Assembly (NCBI GenBank): GCA_949825045.1
Contig: OX463809.1
Coordinates: forward strand, 5,607,501 to 5,671,500
Length of the DNA: 64,000 nucleotides
Source: Argyresthia goedartella
Taxonomy: Eukaryota > Arthropoda > Insecta > Lepidoptera > Argyresthiidae
Direction: 5' to 3'
The translations under genes were made by a program, and so were the position numbers. Of this stretch, positions 50,201-62,200 are shown in pieces. The stretch's first letter is position 1, and each line of letters opens with the position of its first letter. The notes below the pieces were generated by a model, which saw only the letters and a program-made list of their open reading frames with translations, did not search any database and had not been told where the DNA came from.

Positions 50201-53200
50201 GATATGTCCCCATGCACTGTCAGTGAGTTACCTCTGGCGAGCGGCCCCGGGTACGCCTGCAGCTCCTGGCAGACGGGGTCATGCTGCAGCGCCGCCTGCA
50301 GCGAACGCACGTGCCCGCTGGATATGTCCCCATGCACTGTCAGTGAGTTACCTCTGGCGAGCGGCCCCGGGTACGCCTGCAGCTCCTGGCAGACGGGGTC
50401 ATGCTGCAGCGCCGCCTGCAGCGAATGCACGTGCCCGCTGGATATGTCCCCATGCACTGTCAGTGAGTTACCTCTGGCGAGCGGCCCCGGGTACGCCTGC
50501 AGCTCCTGGCAGACGGGGTCATGCTGCAGCGCCGCCTGCAGCGAATGCACGTGCCCGCTGGATATGTCCCCATGCACTGTCAGTGAGTTACCTCTGGCGA
50601 GCGGCCCCGGGTACGCCTGCAGCTCCTGGCAGACGGGGTCATGCTGCAGCGCCGCCTGCAGCGAATGCACGTGCCCGCTGGATATGTCCCCATGCACTGT
50701 CAGTGAGTTACCTCTGGCGAGCGGCCCCGGGTACGCCTGCAGCTCCTGGCAGACGGGGTCATGCTGTAGCGCCGCCTGCAGCGAATGCACGTGCCCGCTG
50801 GATATGTCCCCATGCACTGTCAGTGAGTTACCTCTGGCGAGCGGCCCCGGGTACGCCTGCAGCTCCTGGCAGACGGGGTCATGCTGCAGCGCCGCCTGCA
50901 GCGACAGCACGTGCACGGTAGCGGGCCCGCCGTCCACCGGGTACGACGGACGGACCACGACCACGTGACCGCTGGATATGTCCGCCTGGTGATAGCAACA
51001 AACAAGGAGGTTATTCTTTGATGTGTTGGAATGACCTCGCCTTTGCACATTATTTTCTTATTATTAGTTATCTGTATGATATTTTTGTGAGCGTGCGGCC
51101 ATTTCTGCCACTTCATAAATGATGATCCGCTCGCTAAGATGGCTATCGGACGCTGTTAAAATCATGTGATACAGTTGCTATAGGACTTGTGACAACGACG
51201 ATTTGTGAAATCACGAAATAACGGTTATGGAGCCCCCAAGCCTCAATCGGAAATAAGGTGGCAATCGCAATGATCTTTAAATGGTGCCACAAAAAGACTG
51301 CTGTGATTCGTGCAAGAGGCGTCGAAACAGACACAGACAATACAAAGTTGCCGAGCCTTAATGAAGCCAGTTGTGTTACTTACGGTGGGATTGTCAGTTT
51401 TACTCCCCATTCATGCTCACCATACTTATACACCCTGTTCTTAATAAATGAAGTTATAAAAGTGTCAGATAAATACAAATATATATTTTTTTTATTTGTT
51501 CATCATTGTCTGTAACTAGGTTTTATATTATTTACAGTGTTTCAAATGATGGCATTATGGTACCCAGTAGTACTGGGTGTACAAATATTAACCTTCTATT
51601 AAATCTAAATTTAATGTAAACATATTTAGAGTAGTGGACATATTTACAACTTAAATCAGTATCAGTATAAGTATTTTATTATATTTTTATTTTATGACTC
51701 TAGGTATTATAATATTGCAATGCTACACCGCTTCACAAACCGTAGGCTAAGACGAGAAAGAAACAGCAAGAAAACTCAATTCGGCCCATTTACTTCGACG
51801 CGGATTTGTTGAGGAAGTTCTTTGTCATTAAAGTATTCATTGATATAATAGTAAATTTTATGTTTTAAGATTTTAGTAACCGTTATTTTGAAAAAAATAT
51901 AGTCCAAAGTTTTTATAGCATTTGGTAATAGGTTAAATATTTTTACGTCGACATAGAAAACGCTATTTCTATTTAGCACGCATTTGGGAGAAGGAAGTTT
52001 TTATTACGTAGATTTCTTCTGTGAATTGTTTTTCGTTCTATAAAACGTGTATGATAGTTTTTCTTAGGGAACATTAAGCACTCTAGGGTAAATATCGATG
52101 GAAAAGTTAGAATGTCAGTTTTTGAAGTAGGATTGCAGCTTTCCGTCTTTTTTATGCCAGCGATGGCCCTAATACATTTTTCCTGATGCCTAAATTATTG
52201 TCCCTATCAGTAGAATTTCCGAAAAAGATGATACCGTAACTACGGATAGAATGCACATATCCGAAATATGCAGTAACAGCTGCCTCTGTGGTCGCAATCT
52301 ACGTTAATCTCCTCTCCTGTTTATCTTACAGCACCGGTTTTCTATGTGCAGTTTCCATCCGCAGTGTTGGTCTAGGTGCAGTCCGAGTCATTTTATGTTT
52401 AGTTTCGGTGGGTTTGCTTGATGTTGATGAAATTGCATAATTTGAGTTTTTGTAGGTTAATTTTTAAATTGTTTTTCTGGATGTATTATTTATATCAAGT
52501 TCGAAGTTTAGGGGCTCTATACATTTTGCGACAACGGAACAGTCATCCGCAAACAAAACTGTAGGATGTGGACCACTTTCTGGTAGGTCATTTATATAGG
52601 CTAGGAACAGGAGAGGACCCAAGATACTTCCCTGTGGTACTCCCTATTCTACAGCCCTAGTGTCGGACGCGTGGTTTTGTTCTGTTCCCGTTTTATCAAT
52701 ACTATTGATAATGCAAAACGGTTTTCTATTTGCTAAGTATGCATTTAATAGATTTTGTGTTGGACCCTTAATACCAAAACTTTAAGAGTTTTTCCAGCAA
52801 TAGTTCGTGCTCTACGTAATCGAAAGCCTTAGTAATGTCCATGAAGATCACTGAGTCATGTTGTCTATTGTTGATACTGTCATGCACATATTTTAAGAGG
52901 TCATATATCGCTAATAGGGTGGTTTAATTTTTTCTAAAGGCATTCTGTTCGTCTACATTTGTGGGCGTACAATATGTTGCGCGCATCTAGAAAGGAATTT
53001 AGACTGTTATGTATTGCCTGTTCAAATATTTTAGATATTATAGGTATAAGAGCTACTGGTCGGTATTTAGTGACGTCTTTTAATCTCCAGCTTTGTGAAT
53101 AGGTTTTATAACAGAAGTTTTAAGTCGATCTGGATAAGTGCCTTGTTCAAAGCACATATTTATGATGTACGATAGTGGCGCGGCCAAGATGTGGGAGCTA

Positions 53201-56200
53201 GTCTTTAGTAATTTTATAATAGAGGTTTTGTGATCTGAGAATCCTAATTCAATAACGTTTGTTTGACCATCAATAAAGTCGCGAAGTTATCGATGCAGGT
53301 CTAAGTTTTGGGAGTTATTCTAGTAGGCTCGTTTAATCTTAGTGAGAAATCATAAGTCTCTAGCAATTGTTAAAAAAAAATGTATTTGGTGTGTTTTTGG
53401 TTATTCTATTTATGTTGTAGTCGCCTGCTATGATAATTTTTATTCTTTTAGTTTTGTAAATATGAAGGATGTTTTCTAAGATTTGAAAGAATATGTTGTA
53501 TTAATTTTCCGCTATTCTATGTAAGCATATTACGACAATGTTTACGACTAATATACTACAGCAAAGCATTCAAAATTATACTTTACTGCGAGGGTATTAA
53601 TTGTACTAAGCTCTTCAAATTCTAGTAAAATTCTCATTGGAAGCGCTGTGCCGCTGCGGTTCTCTTTTTTCTTATTTTGTCTTTTCCTAGTGAATGTAGA
53701 AGCTACTAGTTTAGGTAGGTTACGATTTTTTTGTTCATTCGCTCTCATGAAGTTAAACATATGACATCTATGTCTTGATTTTCGTTTTTTACAGCCGGTT
53801 TCCTGGGCGCTGATTAAGTTAACAAATTGGTTAAACTGATTTGAGCCAATCACGTGCCGCCAATATTCAAAATAGCGGCACGTGATTGGCTGAAATCAAT
53901 TTAACCAATTTGTTAACTTAACCAGTGCCCAGGAAACCGGCCATTAGTGCGTTAAGGGCTACTATAAGACGATCAAATTTCTGGAGTACTCCTGGAATGT
54001 TTTGGTGAAATATAGTAAGAGTCAGATACCTTGACATGCGCCGTTGAGAACTTGAAGGGAGTCATGCGCTCGGAGCGCACGGTCGACTCGTCCAGGTGCA
54101 GGTTCAGAGACGCGTCCGTGTTGAAGTCCCTGCGACACACACACACACACACAAGCAACTTAGAGAGAGATTCCTGGGGCCAGAGTCTGTAATGTAATAC
54201 GAATACCAATGTATATCGATTACTCCCAATGGCGCAAAATGCCGTTATCGGCAAGCAGTCCAAATTCCAAATGTCTTTATAACTAGATATTTACATATAC
54301 TTAGCAATAGTCATTTTTTGCCACTTCTCTACATTTGACCACTGTGGGAGAAGAAGGGCGTAGAAACTCGCACAGATTGATTTTTAGATCTCTTTTAAAA
54401 ATTGCTTGTGCTTAACTAAAACAAATTTTATAATATCATACTTAATAAGTAGGAATAAATAATTACAAAACTATTAACAGCAAGGTCTGTGTTGAGCCAG
54501 ATTAACCCCATACAGTCCCATCAACTTTTCGACAAAGTCGCTTTAACATGGTTTTTAAATTGCTCAAATGGCAATTTCAAGATCTCCAGAGATATCTTGT
54601 TATATCAGTCTCTAAACACAATAGTCACCGCATACATGTCAATACGGCATTTTGCGCCATTGGGAGTAATCGATACACATTGCTATGTGATTCATAAGAG
54701 ACTCTGGCCCCAGGAATCTGTTTAGATACAACTGTGGCGAACACTGTGGCGTTGCGATCGAGGCTCCCCCTGCCAAGGGAGAGGTACCGGGTTCGAATCC
54801 TGGCAGGGGAGGAAGATAAAAAAACCCAGATCTTGGATGTTTATATGTGTGTGTCGTCGCAGTTTCTGGTTCCCACGACACAGGGTATCCTAGTGGGGGG
54901 CCAGATGCAATGTATGTGTGTATATATATACATATGCCACCGTTAGTTGGCGACAGATAGTAAACTGTAGCGTACTGCTTACTATGTGACGCGTTAGTTG
55001 ATAAACTAACGGTTAAAACTGTTAAATTGGTAAACTGGTTTAAACTTGAATTGCAAACGAAATACCAGGACAAGCACTGCGGTAGCTTTGGTGAAGACTA
55101 GAGGGGACGAGCGCAGCGGACATGTAAGAACAAAAGAAACGTAAATTCTAAACGCTGTCGGTCTGGTTTACTATTTGTCGATGGTTGATCAACTAACGCG
55201 TTAGTTTATCAACTAACGGTTTTGACTATCTTACGGTGTCATGTACATGTTTATGTTTACACTGTATAAGAGTCAAAGACATGTAGTTAAGTAAAACAGG
55301 CGTTCGATTTGAATCTGGAAGCGGTTACAACTGGGTATATCGGTCCTTTACAACAAACAATACATCTCGAACGCATTTGCCTAAGAGTTTTTGAGCGGTA
55401 AAAATAAGTATCTGAAGTATATATTTTTTTTAAATCACTCAAACTAACAGTGAAATATGCAGTGGTCTGTGCGCTACATTGCGATGGGGCTACGAGTATG
55501 GATGATAATGATAACAACCGTGCAACTAGTGCGAAACCAATTATGACTATAACTAATAAAATAAACTAAAGTCCAAATAGTACCACTTTCTTAAATACAC
55601 TAGCTTTATTACGTTTAACCGCACCTATACCGAATCCCGTTATGATGTATCCCGATTTTGAATCTCATGTCATGGTAATAAGAATCAAAACCTATAACGG
55701 GAAATAACATTTCTAGAAAATTCATGGTAAAGGAGATGTTAAACTATTTAGAATTAGAAGAAAAGTCCCCTTATTAACTAACTCAAATCGATCGATGTGT
55801 CATAAAATGTGTCGTTATTCCGCAAATAAAACGTCAATTTGGTATAAACTCGTCCATTATGCTGTGGATTGGAGTCAGTGCTTAAAGGGGCAGCGTAAAT
55901 TTTGATAAGTCGCCTTTATACTCGATTCAAGAACGGGGCGCTGCACTCCCTACTCCTACCATTTTATTATCATAATCGGTTCAGCAGCGGTGTACCTGTC
56001 GGACAGGTCGGTGCGCAGCGACGGCGCATTGCGGGGCGAGTCTCCCCCGCGCCGCAGTCCCCGCAGCGACCCGTAGTACCTAGTGGCAGTGTGCAATATG
56101 TCGCTACTACATACCAAGTACCAAGTATGTATGTAGTGGTGAAGCAGTGAGTGAAGTACATCTTTTGAATATTCGTTTGGGTACATCTTCAGTATTTGAG

Positions 56201-59200
56201 CTGCTATTTATGGTATGGTACGGTATATAAACATCACGTTATTCTTGCGTCACACACATTTATGATATAGTGCCTAGTGGACGCTATGTTTCAATCTGCT
56301 TTACTTAAGTCGAAAAAGAGAAAAAAGGCCTATCAGTCATGTGTCTTCTCCTCCTCTCTCTCTCTATTATTATTTGTTTTGTAACAATGTTTGTTTAGGA
56401 GCAGGCCTAAGCATAGTAATATTGCACTTATTTCTTTAGGTAAACAATGCAGTATCAAGAGATGTACTTCGACAGTAATTAATGAGAGTGGGTAATAGCA
56501 TATCAATGATAATGATGGTGCCACACCGATGAATGGTGCACACCAAATGTTTATCAGTTCAACCGGTTCAAACTCCGTCAACACCAAAAAATAAACCATA
56601 TGAAAAATCGCATCTATGCGGAACCAATTACAAATCGATCACTCACACTTCATGCATATCACTCAGTGCATTTGCATTCATAATAGACATCTTGAATATG
56701 TCACATCTTGACATGTGTGAATAAAAAAGTAATCGTTTTGCAATGGCCATTCACACAAATGTAAAAAACAAAATTTAATAAATATTCACTTGAAACAGCA
56801 ATGTAAGTCAATAGGGAATGAATTACATTTTGTTAGTTTTTAAACACACTGACGTGTAAAAATGATGATATTTTCTATTTTCGTCGAGCGCTGTTGCACA
56901 CGGGCTGATATACATGACGTCATTGATATTGATAATGGAATATTCGTTATTACCATTACTTATGAAGCGTGATGCGATGTCATGCAATGAAGTGCACTCA
57001 CAAAATTGAGTTCGCCTTCTGCTACAATTGGATTGACATTTAATTTTACGGGTGAGGCGCGATGACAAACGAGTAACTCTATCGCCTATATTATCAAGAT
57101 TTTGCGAAGGTTGCGGAAGAGAAAAAGAGAAAGATTTACAGACATCGCTTTGTCTCTTTTCTGCAACGGAAACCTTAGCCAAATCCCGATAATATGGCCC
57201 CGGCTTAAGACATCACACCAGCGCCTCATTGCATAACAGTCTGAAGCCCAACCGACAAGCTGATCCACTCAACAAGCACCCTCATCCCCGGCACTCACAT
57301 GTCCTTCCCCGTGAGCCCGTTCGCGCTGGAGCGGCCGGAGTTGACGCTGACCCGCTCGTCTGGCCGCGAGTCGTACCCGAGAGATCCGTAACCTGGAACA
57401 TTAGATATCATTTGATCTGTCCTTTCATCATTATGGGCAGCTTGACTTTTCCCTCCGCTGGGTATAAGTTTTCACCTTTATGTGCCAACTTATCCCGTCC
57501 TGTGGCGATATGTTATTTATTTGCCGAAATAGGGAACGTAAATGAAGTCGCTTTGATTGCCGATCTGTTGTCAATTTTCGTATGTTTTTTGCCCGATGGT
57601 CCGACGACGTCAATAGGATCTCGCTGGACGCGGTGGGCACTGGACAACGCGGATCAGAGCTATAGAGATAATTGATGTGGGCTGAGCATAATCATGATAA
57701 TGAGACGAAGCCACGATTTTGACAGCAGGCCTTTCATGTAAAATTTAACAGCCGTCACATTTTGTCGGCAGTCGCCATATAGGTGCTGGTCGTGGTACTG
57801 CCACCAGTTTACCTTCCCACCCGGGCGGCAGCGGCGGTGCCTCGCCTGCCATGAGCCGCGTGTACAGCTGCATGTAGGCGGCGGGGTCGCTGCGCCGCAG
57901 CTGCTCGTAGTACTGGTACTGCCGCCGCTGCAGCGCGTACGGGTCGCTGTACGATTCGGCTGCGTACGCTGCGGGGGAAACAACAGTAATCAAGCACATA
58001 CACATTTTTGTTTTTTTTTAAATTACGTCCGACTCAGGGGTCATCATTTAAACGACACTCAAGCAAAAAAATGTTGAGATTTTTTTTCATCGAAAAATGC
58101 CTAAATATTATAAAATTGTTTGTTTTTTTTTAAATTACGTCCGACTCAGGGGTCATCATTTAAACGACACTCAAGCAAAAAAATGTTGAGATTTTTTTTC
58201 ATCGAAAAATGCCTAAATATTATAAAATTGTGGCCTCACTTCAGTATCGGGCACTCGTGGCCGCTTCGTGGACCGGCCGCACGTTGCGGTTATTTCAGGA
58301 CAAATTGAACACGGCAATTTGTGAATCAAAATTTTGCGATTAACATAAAACTTTTTTTTTAGCTACAACCAATAGGTACATAAACTGTAGGCGTTTCTTG
58401 ACTGTATAAAAAAATCATAAAATACTTAATTACACAAAACCTTGTGGTGTAATGTGGTGCACCTAGATAACTTATATTATAATAGAACCTTAGCAAGTAT
58501 TCACTCGTCTCAAACATAGGCGAAAACTTGTAATTGGCTTAGACATAAGCATTTATCTGTACTTAAATGAATACAATAGCTGTAAGTTTTCCAAATTTAA
58601 TAAAATAAAATAGTCCCTGAGTCGGGCGTAACTTTACAAAACAACATCCTGCGAAACGGAGCGTTGCGCGAAAGGAATCGTGGCTCTCTATCATAAAGAA
58701 ATGGAACATTATTTATATCCTGCGTCGAAGACCTGTCCCGCCTGGCGAAAGACCGAGAGGGCTAATCGGAGCTGACTGTCAACCAACCTCCAGTCCTACA
58801 AAAGAGCAGATAAGAGTCAAAGTGGTGACTTCCCGTTTCTAAATTTCCCACGGAAAATGGAAAGAAAACTTCATTACCTTGTTTCGCTTGGAACCTTAAA
58901 ATCGAGTATTATTAAGCGTTTTGATAACGTTGTTCGTACTGACAAAGCAGCATTAGGTCTATACTCACGGTCATAGCTGTAGGCGTCGGGCCTGGCGTGC
59001 CGGGCGCGGCGCTCGCGGCGATCCGTGTCGTCGTCCGTGGCGTCGCGCGAGTGCGGTCGCGGCGGCGAGTACTCTGCCGAACACACCACGCGGTGAGACT
59101 AACGTGCATTGTGGAGAGGAAGAGGCCAGACCTAACCTAGCCTACGATCTAAGATAAGGCCACGAAGACGTGGCCCGGATTAGTCACGTGACCCTTGACG

Positions 59201-62200
59201 ACCGTACTTTGCTCTACCGCCACGGTTTTTGAGGACGCAGCCTTGAGTACGCGAGATTTTTGAACGCATTGGCCATGTGCTCCAAAATCAAATTGTCGGC
59301 CTTTAGTACCTTCTGAGATCTTACAAGGATAAGAAACACTTGTTGTTTAAGAAAAGAAGAAAGTTAAGAAATCATGCTATTTATTGTTGGCCAAAACGAC
59401 ACAACGACACTGTGACCAATCTTGTGATAAATGTGAATTAATTTCCTCATGTCCCCCAGATACCTAATTTGGGTAATAAGGAGATGCTCCTAGTCCTAGC
59501 ATTCATATGTGAGGAAGAACACAACACCAATTTACAAAACGGTAAAAAATACAATTTAATGAACGAGTGGTAATGGCCGGTTAGAATAGCTCACTCGATT
59601 ATGCGTTCTATTCGGAAACAAGTATCTTATCAAACACAATTATCTCTGTTCGAGTTTTGTCATGATGATAGTATGTCTGCAGGCACAACAGCAATAGTAA
59701 GAAGACCAATCCGTCATCGTGAGACGCGCACACCAGACGTCGGTCCAACAGTTGGTACAAAGCGAAGCCAAAGCGCGCTCGAGTCAGTGGAGTAAGCACG
59801 CGTATCGAACGAGTGACCCTTATGTACAAAGAAGCAAAGGTCATTCCAGCTGGACACCCTTACTTTATCCTTACGTCAAATGTTCGTGCTTATCTCTGTC
59901 ATTTTCTCTCGCACGCCTATACGCTCTGTCTCAACTGCTGGGCCAAATTCTGGAGGTGTGGATTGGACCAGCACAACTGATCTGTGGCATGCAGTTTGTG
60001 ACGTTTGTACAAGTGAGGTGCGAGTCACAGCACGCAATGAACCAGTTGTTGTACCTGTCGTATGCTCGTCTACTTGTCTGTTTGTGCCACTCGAGAATGT
60101 AACGACTGGAAGCATAAAATAAAATAAAATATGTGTACGCCGATAACCTAAGCATAAATTATAATCAATGTTCAAGGTGATCGTGAGGTGTTGTAATTTG
60201 CAGGCAGATGTTTTGTGTTTACAGTTTCACTGTTTCCAAGTGTTTACAGGAAGAAAACAATGTTTTACGATTATTGTTTCATTTCAATATCGCGATCGCG
60301 GTAGTTTACCTTTAACTAGCCTTCATTCACAGCTAAGCCGAGAAATTAAACGTTAACCAGGGCTTTTAAGTAAATCGTGTAGTGTAGTAGTACCATGCAT
60401 ATGTCCAACGGTGGACAGAAACATGATGGAGAGGAGTATTAGTATCCTCACCTCGCTTGTCTCTCGGCGCGTGCCTCGCGGCGGGGTCAATGTCCCGGTA
60501 GCGCGGCCGCCGCTCGCCCCTCTCGCCCCTCTCGACCCGCTCTCCCCTCTCCCGCCGCGACTCGTATCTCCCGTCTCGCTCGATCGTGTGGTAGCGGCGC
60601 GTCTTGTCTCGCTCGCGCTCGTCGCGGTACCGCTTGTCCTTGTCGCTCGGCCGCGGCGGCTTGGAGGTGTAAGAGCTCTCGCGGTAGCTCCTGAAATATC
60701 AGATGCTTTGCAGAGTTTGCTTTGTGGCAGTAGTCATTAGTTATAAGAAAGTTGCAGGTCGGTTTAAGTAACAGGTGTCTTCATGGTAAAGTGGTTACGC
60801 TATGTTATAAACTAAAAGGGAAAGAGGACATTTAACAACTGGTAATACGGACCTTCGCTCCCTCTCCTTGTCGCTGTAGTAGTCGGTGTCCTCGGTGTCG
60901 TACCTGCGGCGTGCGGACCGCTTGCTGCTCCTGCGCTCGTCCGGGCTCCCGTCTCTCTCTCTCCTGTCATCCCTGTCGCGCTCCTTCCTGTCCTTGTCGG
61001 ATCGCCTCCGCTCGGAGTCGCGGCTCATCTTCTTGTCGTCCCTGTCCCGCGGTTGCCGGGCGTCCCGGTCGCGCGTGGACTTGTGCTTGTCGCGGTCGCG
61101 CCGGGACGACGACTTGAAGAGTCGGTCTCGCTCGGAGTCCTCGCCCGACGTGTGCATGCGCGTGACGGAGTGGCGCCGCGAGTGCGCGGGGCCGGGCGGC
61201 GGCGGCTCGGCGTCAGACAGGTCGGGCCTCCGGTCGGCGCCGGCGTCGGTCGTGTCGAGCTCCGCGGTCAGGTCGCGCGGGAAGCTGAGCTCGGCAGAGG
61301 AGACGGCGCTGAGGTCCTGCAGGTTCTCTCCGTCGACCGTGACCTCGCGCTGGGCGGCGGCGGAGTCTCGGTTGCCGACGCCGGGCGAGCGCGCGGCACG
61401 CGGCAAGGGCGGCGGCGGCTCCGTGTAGTCCGACCCGTCCACGTTCTGCTCGCGCACGTCGGTGGGCGCGGCGCCGTAGTCGAAGTCGAGGCCCGTCACG
61501 ACTCTCTGCTCGTTGCCGAAACTCGACGGTTGGTACTGTGCAAACTCTCCATTGCTCTCGCCCGGCACCATGCGGAAGCTGCCCCTATTTGGCGCTTGGT
61601 TGAAGTTGTCAGGAGTCTGCTGCCCGTCGGCCTGCCGGTACGGCCGCCCGCCGCCGTCCGTCGGGCCTCCGTCGGCGTGCCTGTCCATGTAACTATCTCC
61701 TTGGCTGTAACTGTCTCCTTGGTTGTAGCCGTCACTCTCCGTCTGCTGCCCGGGCACCATCCGCGATAGACCCGGTGGGGGCTCGTCTCCCGACATATTC
61801 TGATTATACTCCGACTCCTGCTGTCCAACAACCATTCGTCGCAACCCAGGAGGTGGAGGTGCACTTCTGCTGAAATCTGTGTTTTCTCCATAATCGCCAC
61901 TGGACAAATGAGCTGTCTGCAAGTATTCATTCCTATCATTCCTCGGTGCAACTTCCAAGTTGTCTGGTACTTGTTGCGGGGATGGGACAGGTCTGTATGT
62001 GGACACTTGAGGCTGGTCGGGTCTCTCAGAATTGTCTGGAGTTGTTTCTAAATTGGCACAGAAGCCCATTGGGGAGTGACCATGTTGAACCATGTTGACG
62101 GCTGCGGGAGACGTCAAGTTTGTACTCGGTTGTGACGGCATCTCTTTGGGGACAGGTGGGTACTGACTAGTAGGTGGTAAGACTGATGTTATTTTGTGAG

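Noticed and set aside
50204..50968. 254- and 232-codon plus-strand frames over the 120-bp array
   Set aside because: All six frames stay open because a stop-free unit is repeated. Only the minus frame is continuous with exon 9.
54770..54810. tRNA gene at the GGTTCGAATCC box
   Set aside because: There is no cloverleaf with paired acceptor stem. The sequence continues into a body shared by three dispersed copies, so it is a SINE.
59600..60122. Overlapping 60-127-codon frames in intron 3
   Set aside because: No domain, no splice context matching Sec16 phases, and open on both strands without preferred codon pattern.
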